Source of the DNA: Dillenia suffruticosa
Lineage: Eukaryota > Streptophyta > Magnoliopsida > Dilleniales > Dilleniaceae
Assembly: GCA_033439265.1 (NCBI GenBank)
Contig: JAVTVX010000034.1
Span: forward strand, 13,034,501 to 13,098,500
DNA: 64,000 nt
Direction of reading: 5' to 3'
Shown: one piece after another, positions 55,190-64,000 of the stretch
Layout: each line of letters starts with the position of its first letter
How positions within the stretch are numbered: the stretch's first letter is position 1
The notes under the pieces: generated by a model
Seen by the model: only the letters and a program-made list of their open reading frames with translations
Databases searched by the model: none
What the model was told of the DNA's origin: nothing
Made by a program: the position numbers and the translations under genes

Positions 55190-56169
55190 TGTTGACATCC
55201 TCAACTGCTAGAATCCACTCAAACACCATAGTGCATGAAATTAGGTCACTCTAAGGGTTGTGGACCAAGTGGTGCAACACTTTCTCCACTTGGCTCCACA
55301 AACCCTAATTTATGGGTCATATCAACACCCACTTAGTCAATTTGCATTAGTTGGCTTCAATGATAGACGAAATGGCCTCCTTACGTCCTCAAAATACTCC
55401 TCCATTAATGCCCCAACATTGCCTCATGTTTTGCTCATGCAAATACTTGGACGGCTCACCCTGCCATGTCACCATGCCATGCTACGAGCACTATTGAGAA
55501 ATCCTGCTTTGTTGGCTTTAATCTCTTGGATGTAATCTTCTTTTGTCCTAAAAGATAAATGCTTTGAGCATTTCTCGAAGATCCAATATTCTACTTAAGT
55601 CAATTGATTTCGTGGCTCCCTACCGTGCCATCATGGCTCATGTCACGAGCACTACTGTGCAATCCTGCTCTATTGACTTCGGCCTCTTGGAAATAACCTT
55701 ATTTTGGTCCTAAAAGATGAATGCCCTGAGCGCTTTTCGAAGATCAGACATTCTGCTCGAGCTAATTGATTTCATGGCTCCCTTCCGTGTCACTATGGCT
55801 CATATGCTAAGCCACGTGCCATCTACATGTAGCTATACTTTTTCTTTGAACCTGCTTAATTTTGACTTAAAAGAGTCTCCTTAGCCTCCTTCAGTCCAAT
55901 CCCTTTAGATTGCTCAAGCCAATTATTACTTGGCTCGGTGTACCCCTTTGGCTCTCACCCGAGCCACAATGTGCACTTTTAGTCTCTAAGCCTTAATTAT
56001 TCCTAACCGTGCCATACTTGACCTTAGGAAAGTCTCTACTAACCCTTCCTACTAATTCCCCAAACATTGCTCAGGCCAAATGTCTCTTGGCCCATGCACT
56101 CATTTGGCTCCACTGAGCCACGACTCATGCTGTTAGGGCTCCAGCACAGACCACATGCCACGGGTATCA
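55190..56169 (-). repeat. Gypsy-2 3' LTR (right border clear, left border inferred)
   Basis: On the minus strand the LTR starts TGATACCCGTGGCATG at 56169, directly after a strong polypurine tract (GGTGGGGGAGGAATG, plus positions 56170-56184). The left border at TGTTGACATCC (55190) is a guess from the TG/CA rule; the LTR could extend to about 54500. An internal tandem duplication with a period of about 161 bp (55485 and 55646 mark the CGAGCACTA word) is present. Confidence 0.45.
55440..55800. repeat. ~161-bp tandem duplication inside the Gypsy-2 LTR
   Basis: CGAGCACTA...AATCCTGC at 55485 and 55646, and GTCCTAAAAGAT(A/G)AATGC with TTTCTCGAAGATC or TTTTCGAAGATC, repeat in the same order. A third partial start (GGCTCCCTTCCGTG) occurs near 55775. 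Confidence 0.7.
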
Positions 56170-56254
56170 CATTCCTCCCCCACCAGAAGAATTTGACATC
56201 CCTATCGAATGCCTCTTCCAATAGTCTTGAATTTGCTGTTTAAATTGCCAAAGT

Positions 56255-56390
56255 AATTGGTCCTTCTCCCAAGTTAAGCGGTTGGTCTTTCCATGTGACT
56301 AGGTAATCTACCCTCATATTGCCCCACTCATACATAACCATTTTTTGATCAAGAATCTGCTCAACCTCCTTGTCAAACAGCTACTTCACT
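56255..56390 (-). pseudogene. Gypsy-2 chromodomain
   Basis: Reads EVEQILDQKMVMYEWGNMRV, then DYLVTWKDQP. This is the canonical start of a chromovirus chromodomain, with its aromatic positions Tyr and Trp. In chromoviruses this integrase extension directs insertion to particular chromatin. It is followed by a short tail that runs into the polypurine tract. Confidence 0.8.
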
Positions 56391-57652
56391 ATAGGTGATA
56401 CCCTCTGAGACTTGGATCTCCCTTCATCTAGAGTATCTCCATAAAATAGATTTAGGAAGCGCACATGAAAAGTATGATGAATGCCAATTCTGTCTGGTAA
56501 CTTTAGCTTGTAGGCCACCTTGCCTACCCTCTACACAACTTCAAAGGGACCATCATACCTTGGTAACAAGCCCTTCTATGTAGACTTTCTGATCAAGGAT
56601 CTCCGCTTTCGATTGGGAAATTTTTGCATTCTCCTTGTAGCTTTAGTAAAGCTGTCCCTTGCTTCCTCCATCAACTCTTGCTGGTTTGTGTGAATTTGCG
56701 GGCAACAGGACATTTCACCCTTACCTGACCCACTTTATGGGGTGTTCTTGGCTGAAACCCCATCACCAACTCGAAAGGACTTTTTCCGGTGCTTGAATTT
56801 ATATGCAGATTGTAAGCAAATTGAGCTGGTTCCAGCAGGTCTACCCAATTCCTTTGACAGGCTATGATGTAGTGCCTTAGGTATTCTTCTAAAATAGCAT
56901 TAGCCCTCTCCTAACAGTCCAAACAATGTCTCCCAAAATTTCCCTATGAATCATGAGTCTCTGTCACTCACTATGTCCTCAGGCATTCCCCAATACTTCA
57001 CCACATTTTTTAAGAATAAATTAGCAGCTTCCTTTGCTGGACATGTAGGAGAAGCGGTAGCAAACACTATATACTTTGAAAACTTGTTCATGACCACCAA
57101 AATTGTGTATAAGTTCTGAAGTTTAGGCAAACCAATGATGAAATCCATGCTTATACTTTGCCATGGCCTATTCGGAATAGGCAAAAGTTATAGAAGTCCC
57201 GACTCTACATGCCTTTTCACTTTATCTTGTTGACATACCAAGCAAGACCTCACATATGTTTCCACATCCAGTTTCATTCTTGGCCAGAAGTATGCTCGGT
57301 TCAGCAGCGCATATGTCCTCTCTATCCCTGGATGTCTTGCCCATTTGGAGTCATGCACTTCCTTGAGCAATATGAGACGTAGTCCCTTACTGTTTGGAAT
57401 ATAGAGCCTTCTCTTGGCATAGAGTAAGCCATCCTCTAACCAATATCGTCGTACCAATCCTTTCTCAACTCGTTTCTTCAAGTCTTGGTAAAACTCATCT
57501 ACTTGACTCTCTTGCCTAATCTTTAGCAAGAAATCAGCTTCCACCATGGTCTGTGCAGCCACCAAATGATCTGTCTCCTTGCGGCTCAATGTATCCGCAT
57601 CTTGGTTGTGGTTGCCCGGCCTATGCTCCCACTGAAAATCAAACTCTGCCAA
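56390..57652 (-). pseudogene. Gypsy-2 integrase
   Basis: The frame 57652-57188 starts with the RNase H end (WEHRPGNHNQDADTLSRKE). It then has the HHCC zinc region (H in RHPGIERTYALLNRAYFWP, Cys pair in CLVCQQDK). The core follows in 57184-56951 with SISMDFIIGLPK (first Asp) and DIVSDRDS (second Asp), where a stop cuts the frame. The third catalytic residue could not be located. A basic C-terminal segment (QELMEEARDSFTKATRRMQK) continues to about 56600. Confidence 0.85.
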
Positions 57653-58286
57653 GAACTCCTGCCACTTTGCTTACTTAGGGGACAGCTTCTTTTGCGAGGT
57701 AAAGTAAGTATTGGCCATATTATCAATTTGGATCAAGAACTTCGCCCCTAGCAAGTAATTCCTTCATGTCCTTAAGCAATATACTACGGCTGTCATTTCC
57801 TTCTCATGGGCTGAATATCTTTGCTCAGCTTTCTTTAATTTCTTGCTCTCAAAGGCCATGAGATGACCTTCTTACACTGGGACTCCACCTACTGCCCTAT
57901 CCGAAACATCGATGTGTATTTCAAAAGGTAAGCTGAAATCGGGTAGACTTAGCATCGGTTTCAGAGACCACGGCCTCCTTAAGAGCCTTGAAAGCCTCTT
58001 GGCAGCGTGTAGTCCACTCCCATGGACCATTTTTCTTTAGCAAATCAGTTTAGGGAGCAGCCTTCCGTGAGTAGTCTTGGATGAACTTGCGTTAATAATT
58101 GGTCAGCCCAAAGAATGATCGCAATTCAGCCACTTTATTTTTAGCCTTTTACTCCAAAATAGCACCAACTTTCTGAGTATCCATGCGCACAAGTGCTTGG
58201 CGCATTATATGACCAAAAAACTTGATTTTTGCCTTGACATGCAGCTTGGTCTCCCTAAGCTTTGCAACATCATCTTCAAATGGTTT
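57650..58286 (-). pseudogene. Gypsy-2 reverse transcriptase end and RNase H
   Basis: Starting at the SIRE-2 border: KLRETKLHVKAKIKFFGH, MDTQKVGAILE, then VAELRSFFGLTNY and a DLLKKNGPWEWT segment, the end of a Ty3-gypsy reverse transcriptase. RNase H follows in broken frames to 57650. Stops at about 58146, 58097 and 58050 break the frame. Confidence 0.8.
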
Positions 58287-59592
58287 TGTTGAAGAAATTG
58301 TTGTCTCCTTAGTTTTGATGATAACAAAATCTCTCATGGGGTTCTAATCAATCTATTTAGTGTGTAATTTTTTTTTTAATATAAAAGTGATAGAATCAAT
58401 TATAAAATCGATCATAGAAGTAAGTTTTATTTGGTCATAGAAGTAAACTTTTTTTATATCTGTTGAAAACCCAGCCAGCACGGTAATTGTAGCTTGGGTA
58501 CTACAATTAATCTATAATTGATCCTAGATGTACTGAAATATTTCTAAAACCGAAAATTATGTTTCAAAGAACATGTGTGGAACTTCAATTTCAAGTATTT
58601 ACAATTCAAATATCTTGCGGATATGCTGAAGAAAAATCATTTGGAAGTTAGCTGATTGCCCATTTTTCATAATAGCATTATGTGTCAGAAAATGGTTGTC
58701 AAGGGGTATTTGGCCTTCGATAACTTCACCACTGATCTTAGATTTTTTAATTTGATTATGCTACATTATAGTACTACAGTTGAACAGCAAATATGATAAT
58801 TCATGGCACATTTACCTTGAGATTTTGGTAGAGAAATAAATAGGAAAAGTTGGTTAGTTGTTCTGAAAAATTCAGAAATAGGAGCAGATTTTCTGGAGCT
58901 ATTTTTGAATTTTTTGGAAAAGCAATCATCTGGATATAATCAAAACAACTCTTGAATATGTTAGAAGAATGTTTAAACTTCAAAAAAAATATTTACTCTC
59001 GGTAAACTTCAAAATTCAAGAGGATTTGGAGGGTATTTTTCCAGGACTATTGCTAAAAACTATTGTAGTTACTTTGAGAATTTTTACTACTGTTTGTTGA
59101 GTCTCTTTGCTATCAAATGCAATAGCTATCAACAAGTTTTTCATGGTGTGAGAACAGAGGACGTGAGTAGCTGAAAAACTATCATTTTTTAGACTTCAGA
59201 GCACCAAAAGTTCAAGAAAAATCCTACTGCTGTTACATTTTCATTTTACATATTTTGTAAACTTTTGGTTGAACTTTGTGTGATTTGTCTTCTATTGTTG
59301 GACGAAATAATCTTCATAGTGTGAAGATTAGAAGTCAACAAGTGGATTTACATTGTTGTTATGGATCACAGTGGAAACTAGCAGGTTGCTAGAGTCTGAC
59401 TTGCTTGGCTGGAAGAGTGGGTATAAGCACAAAGCCGAACCACTATAAACCATATTTGTCTCTTATTTTTGCTATATTTTCTATAGATTAACCATAGGTT
59501 TACTTAGATCTAAGTGGAGTTAAATAAAAATTTGAAAAGATAATTTTAGACAACCAATTCAACCTCATTCTTGGTTATTTTTTGGACCAACA
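58287..59592 (+). repeat. SIRE-2 5' LTR
   Basis: TGTTGAAGAAATTG to GGACCAACA, 1306 bp. It shares GTTTTGATGATAACAAAATC, GAAAACCCAGCCAGCA and GAAGAGTGGG...GCACAAAGCCGAACC with the SIRE-1 LTRs. The primer-binding region TTCGAATCAGAGCTG is decayed. Confidence 0.88.
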
Positions 59593-59681
59593 ATTCGAAT
59601 CAGAGCTGATTCTCTACTCCATTAAAAAGATCTCTTTAGAGTGTTTAATCTATTGATTTTTCCTATAAGTATGGTCAAGCC

Positions 59682-61201
59682 GTGAACAGGATACCATATT
59701 TCGATGGTACAAACTTTTCCCATTGGAAATGTAGGATAGAGATATTCATTCAAGCTACTGATTATGAGGCTTGGAAAGTGATAAATTCTGGAAATGTAAA
59801 AGTTAAGTTACCTATTATCACTGAGGATGACAAGAGAAAAATGTCTATTAATGCTCATGCTAAACACTTGCTTTTATGTGCTATCTCACCAACTGAGTTT
59901 AACTTAGTTTTTTCATGTGCAACAACAAAAGATATCTGGGATAGGTTGTGCATTACACATGAAGGAATCAGCATTGTGAAAGTGACTCGAATCAATTTGT
60001 TGATGCAAGAATATAAGCTCTTTCGTTTTTAGCAAGAAGAAAGTGTAAACGACATGTTTAATAGATTTTCTATAATTACTAATGAACTTGATGCTCTTGG
60101 AAAAAAGATTTTAGATTCTTATCAAGTGAGAAAGGTTCCTCGAGTATTACCAAGATCCTGGAATGCCAAGAAGACTGCTATTGAGGAAACCCAAGACCTC
60201 AACAAACTGTCTCTCAATGAATTGAGAGGAAAATTGATGTCCTATGAAACTGAAATATTTCACACTGCTGAATCTAAAAACAAGAATAAATCTATTGCAT
60301 TTGCTGCTAAAGAGAATGAAAATTCTGCAGAAAATGACAGCAATGATCAAGATATCAACATGCTGGTCAAAAAGCTCTCCCGTATCTTCAAGAAAAAGGG
60401 TAAAAAATGTTTTAAATCTAACAACTTTCAGAACTCAAAAAAGTTTAAACTTAGTATAGGAAATGATAGCAGAAAAACAGAACAGATGGATGAAAAAATC
60501 TATTATGAGTATAAAAAGATGGGACACATTAAATATGAGTATCCAATGCTACTGAAAAAGATTGAAGCATTCAAGAAGAAGATCAAAGCAATGATGGTCA
60601 CATGGAGTAATTCAGAACATGAAGATTCAGAATATAAATATTCAGACGTATCAGATGAAGTTAATCTTTGTTTTATGGCAAAGGATAAGGTGATCTCTAA
60701 AAGTTTATTCAATATTGCTGAATCTTATAACATGTTAAATATATTTTCAGAACTGAAAAATACTGTGAACATATTGGAAAATAAGAAGGATTTGTTTAAG
60801 CAAACCAATAACTTGTTGAACTTTGAAGATGAAACCATTAGATCTAAAAATGAGATACTAAAAACTGAAAACTATAGCCTAAAAAATGAAATACATATTC
60901 TGAAAAATAGAATAGCTGAACTATCAAAGTCAATAGAAAATACATTCCAAAAATTTCATGAAAGTGATGAAAAATTAACTAAATTGCTTTCCATACAAAG
61001 ACTAGATTTTTCCAAAAGAGATTTAGGCTATATTAATGATCATGAGAAGCCTTCAAGTTCTAACAATAGCTGTTTTGTTAAATTTACAGAAACAAGAAAT
61101 AAAAACACATTTCAGCTTGTAGAAAATTCTCACCGAATTATACAAAAGTCTGTACAAAAAAATCAAAATTTTGCTTCAAAAATTGTCCAACAAACTGTAC
61201 A
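59682..61201 (+). pseudogene. SIRE-2 gag (truncated, knuckle cysteines lost)
   Basis: Opens with MNRIPYFDGTNFSHWKCRIE, the conserved gag start that is partly lost in SIRE-1. KDIWDRLCITHEG and VNDMFNRFSIITNELDALGK follow, then LSLNELRGKLMSYETEIF and a long coiled coil to about 61140. A single TAG (60030-60032) stands where SIRE-1 has CAG. The zinc knuckle reads YYEYKKMGHIKYEYP: all three Cys codons are now TAT (60501, 60510, 60540) while the His is kept. Frame and length are otherwise good up to the cut at 61202. Confidence 0.85.
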
Positions 61202-63179
61202 TGTCACGCTCCGAACCGAGATCGTGAGCAGCCGCCCGTTGCCCTGAATACCAGCTGTATTTCTACAGAAAATCGGGTAGAACCTCCCTATAAATTGGAG
61301 GTCTCCCATGTACGAATAAACCTGTTTAACCCTGTATAAATTAAAATTATCCTGTAAATAAAATAAAATGATCATCCCGTCCTCACAACAACCCACCAAC
61401 CACAGCAGACATCCAGAATAACGCCAGGTTAAGTAAATTTCTAACATTCCTAAGCACAGACTTCTACTGTCATGCCCAACTAGAGCATGAGCAGCCACCA
61501 CACTGAGCGGGCCTAAGTTTTATATAATTTACAACCACTTTTCCCAAGTTAACATTCAAACACTACAATTTGTCTCAGTGCAAATGAAATATGAGAGTTT
61601 CGCAATTTAATATATATAAATTATACAGTCGATCCTAAATAAATACACAGTCAACTACGGACCTCAAGGTCAAGACCTCGCAGGGTTGAAAATAAAGTAC
61701 GAAACTCATATCTCAACTTCATTTAAATCTCACCGTCAAAAAAATACTCAAATCCGCCAACGAGCTACCAATTCCTCAAGAGCCGAAGCATCGTTCTAGC
61801 ACAATAATCCTGTCTGAGGAGGGAAAGAAGAGAGATGAGTATCAAAGAAGATACCCAGTGAGTGAGGAGATTAATCTCAAGTACTAATAGTATAGGTGAA
61901 TATTGAAGTGTCAAATAATATAATTCATAACCAATAATTCAAATTTTTACAGTAAATCATGATATGTTCGCTAAAATGAACTCATTTAATCATTCACACA
62001 ATAACATACATATATGCATCCATTTAAAATCAAGTAGATCATAGAACAAGCCGAAAGGATCCTGGCAAAGGTCAACCATGACAAAAAACAGACGCATCGG
62101 GGGTTTTATTATGCAAAGAGTTTTCAAAAGTAACTCTCTACCCCGACGTTGGCCATTAGTTCGTTGGGACTAACTCATCATCGTGTACAGGATCCCGCCC
62201 AGTACTAGACGGTGGCGTTACACACGTCCTCCCCCTTACTTGGGTTCAACCAGCCGTGCCTATAGCCATTAGAAATATGACGTTTGAGGATACCTACTGC
62301 AGAAACGTATTCGGGCAAGCCGGTGCCTCTACAAATGCCCTTCGTAGTTATGAAATTTATCAAATAATATCATATCATCATATCATCTCAAGCTAGTAGG
62401 CATCCAACCCACATAGCCAAATCATCTCATCATATCCTCAAAACAATTCAAATCCGTATGCTAATATATTTTATTGAAATCATTTAAATTCAACAAATCA
62501 ATGCAATGGTAGAATAGAAAACATTCCATTTCTCAAATCATGGCACAATTTCATTTCATTTCAAATATGGATGCATAATCGTAGAAACATAAGTACGACA
62601 CTCTAATAATCACAAAACAGATTTGAATTTCAATTCCATACGTCAAGACAATGCATATCAAAAGCATGTTTTATTAAAAATACGATAAAATCAGGTTTCA
62701 TTACTTCATGCAAGAGATTAGGGTCCCACTCACATTTCTAGGGAGGGTGGTCACTCCCTATTTTTCAAAATCAAACCAAATCGACTACTCGAATTTCTAA
62801 GAAAGTCAACCTAATCAGATTATCACAATTGTCATCAAATTTCCAATTATTCTTAGGGTTTATCATCTTCCCTAAATTTGTATAAATCTTAATTTCTCAA
62901 TTTATAAATATACACCAATATCATCTTAAAGGTATTGAAAGCTAAATTTGATAAAATTTATTTCAAATATTGAAGAGCTCGCATTTCTCTCACCTAGGGT
63001 TTTGCAAATCTCAAACCTAACTTTCGTTTGCCCATCAAATTGGTTTAAAACCTGTAATATTTTCAAATTTGAACAATATTAGCAATTAACTCAAATTCTA
63101 AATGCCAAACCCTAGGACTACAACCAACATAACCGTTACCTGCAGTGAAAAAGCCGTGACCTAGGGTTTCTGCGGGGAC

Positions 63180-63650
63180 TGCAGGTGAGCTCTTGAAGGA
63201 GACGGCTAGTCGCAGGCTCGGGGGCCGTAGCAAGCTCGCGGGCCGTCACGGGCTAGTGGGCTCGCAGGTTGGTGGGCTTGCGGGCTGGCGGGCTGGCAGG
63301 CTGGCGGGCTAGTGGGTTCGTAGGCTGGCGGGCTCGTGGGCTGGCTGCTCGCGAGCTGGTGGCATGTTTTGGCGCGCTCGCGCTCACTTGGGGAGGTCGC
63401 ATAGGGGCGCGCTCAAGCTGGGGAGATCGCACAAGGGCGCGCTCGCTAGTTGCGCACGCTAATGGGCTGGAGCGCGCTTGTGCGCAGGCACGCGATTTTG
63501 CACAGGTGCCCTCCCGAGCAGGCGCGTGCTCGAGCTCACGCTGTGGAGTGCTGGCGCGGGGAAACGATCGTTACGGAGTATCGCGCTCCTGCAGGGTGGA
63601 GCAGCGGCGATGCTTACGGGAGGAAGGCGAGGCGGAGGGGTGGCTCGTAG
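63180..63650. repeat. GC-rich GGGCTGGCGGGCT / GCGCGCTCG array
   Basis: A short-period repeat of GGGCTGGCGGGCTGGCAGG-type words (63240-63360) passes into GCGCGCTCGC-type words (63370-63540). The open frames across it (up to 160 codons) are low-complexity and change character with the repeat, so they are not annotated as genes. Confidence 0.6.
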
Positions 63651-63699
63651 TGGTGGTGTGCATGGACGATCACGGCGAAGTACGATCGAGAGGGAGGGA

Positions 63700-63910
63700 G
63701 ATCGCGAGAGATAGAGAGAGGGTGAGCAGCGGAGAGAGAGAGAAACAGTAAGAGAGAGAAGGCAGAGAGGGGGGTCGGTGGCGATGGCGGTGGGCGGCGG
63801 GCGGCGACGATGGTGGAAAGGGAGCGGCGGTCGCAGAAAGGGGAAGAGGCGGAGAGAGAGAGAGAAAGAGAGAGAGGAAGAGAGAGAGAGAGAGAAAAAG
63901 AGAAAGGGAT
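63700..63910. repeat. GA-rich microsatellite
   Basis: Runs of GAGAGA with AAAGAGAGAGAGG interruptions, interrupted at 63760-63840 by GGCGGTGGCGG-type sequence. Immediately downstream is GGGATTAGGGCTAAAAGCCCTAATCC (63907-63932), which is palindromic; the core is GGATTAGGGCTAAAAGCCC. Confidence 0.7.
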
Positions 63911-64000
63911 TAGGGCTAAAAGCCCTAATCCAATTTTGGGGGGTGCTGCATTTGCCTCAATTCCTGAATAGGAGTACAGTAGTACGGAAACCGCAGTATC

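Larger units (their letters stand above)
56170..58286 (-). mobile_element. Gypsy-2, chromodomain gypsy truncated by SIRE-2
   Basis: On the minus strand, reverse transcriptase C-terminus, RNase H, integrase and chromodomain lie in order between 58286 and 56260. The coding end overlaps the polypurine tract. The N-terminal half of pol, gag and the 5' LTR would lie beyond 58287, where SIRE-2 interrupts, and do not reappear in the window. Confidence 0.85.
58287..61201 (+). mobile_element. SIRE-2, 5' part of a second SIRE-type copy
   Basis: A 5' LTR (58287-59592) and gag related to SIRE-1, inserted in Gypsy-2 and cut off inside gag at 61202 by another repeat. The rest of the element is not in the window. 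Its LTR is about 200 bp shorter than those of SIRE-1 and clearly diverged, so this is a different subfamily or an older copy. Confidence 0.85.
61202..64000. mobile_element. Unclassified LTR-like insertion in SIRE-2 (runs off window)
   Basis: TGTCACGCTCCGAACC at 61202 resembles the start of a common plant gypsy-type LTR and interrupts SIRE-2 gag. The following 2.8 kb has no pol domain. It has AT-rich text, a GC-rich part (63180-63640) and a GA-rich microsatellite (63700-63905). A long LTR is the simplest reading, but neither its end nor a primer-binding site is in the window, so orientation and class are open. The candidate left target site is GTACA (61197-61201). Confidence 0.45.

Noticed and set aside
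63269-63751. 160-codon frame near the right edge
   Set aside because: It lies over GC-rich and GA-rich repeats; composition changes with the repeat type and no domain is present.
63907-63932. Interstitial telomeric repeat (TTAGGG-like words)
   Set aside because: Only a single palindromic GGGATTAGGG/CCCTAATCC pair, not a tandem TTTAGGG array.

Overview
This window looks like nuclear DNA of a flowering plant, most likely a eudicot. The evidence is a split gene with GT-AG introns and plant-type protein sequence, a plant-specific mitochondrial carrier, plant tRNA-derived SINEs and a dense layer of decayed Ty1-copia, Ty3-gypsy and CACTA-like elements in AT-rich DNA. Only two loci look like intact host genes. 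One is sucrose-phosphate phosphatase, with 8 coding exons between 16675 and 21236 and a 5' leader intron. It reassembles to 424 codons with no frame break. The other is an intronless mitochondrial dicarboxylate carrier/uncoupling-type protein (25676-26623, 315 aa). A third host-derived piece, at about 12750-13330, is a broken C-terminal RING fragment of an ORTHRUS/VIM-type protein.

Layout from the left. 1-3539: AT-rich DNA with GC-rich islands, an irregular TATAAACTTA tandem array and two right-hand CACTA-like termini (about 2090 and 3539). 3540-8939: Copia-1 (+), very decayed, without a visible 5' LTR; the linker between its integrase and reverse transcriptase is present as three tandem copies of about 460 bp. 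9431-10457: a cluster of about 40 degenerate GTCGACTA motifs, and 10955-11830: a degenerate purine-rich array. 12130-12311: a SINE (-). 14218-15655: a small LTR element without pol, encoding an 8-residue peptide repeat, whose right LTR ends about 130 bp from the SPP leader. 15656-21236: the SPP gene. 21237-25400: intergenic DNA with MITE-like pieces. 25676-26623: the carrier gene.

From 28 kb on the window is mostly nested retroelements. Gypsy-1 (-, 28502-33750, TSD AATGT) has both LTRs. Two more SINE insertions (34075-34185 and 35217-35410) have target-site duplications of 18-19 bp. Copia-2 (+, about 35870-42173) is split by Copia-3 (-, 36435-41137, TSD GAACT). SIRE-1 (+, 43670-53547, TSD TATTT) has 1.5-kb LTRs and an extra gene after pol. 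Gypsy-2 (-, up to 58286) is a chromodomain gypsy cut by SIRE-2 (+, from 58287). SIRE-2 is itself cut at 61202 by another LTR-like sequence that runs off the window.

None of the retroelements looks autonomous. Many defects are TGG to TGA, CAA/CAG to TAA/TAG, TGT to TAT, and Asp to Asn or Glu to Lys, which is what deamination of methylated cytosine in silenced DNA would produce. The two host genes act in separate compartments (cytosolic sucrose synthesis and mitochondrial metabolite exchange), and nothing in the sequence links their expression. I did not find a convincing new multi-gene system. The least explained structures are the GTCGACTA cluster, the peptide-repeat LTR element next to the SPP promoter and the extra SIRE-1 gene.
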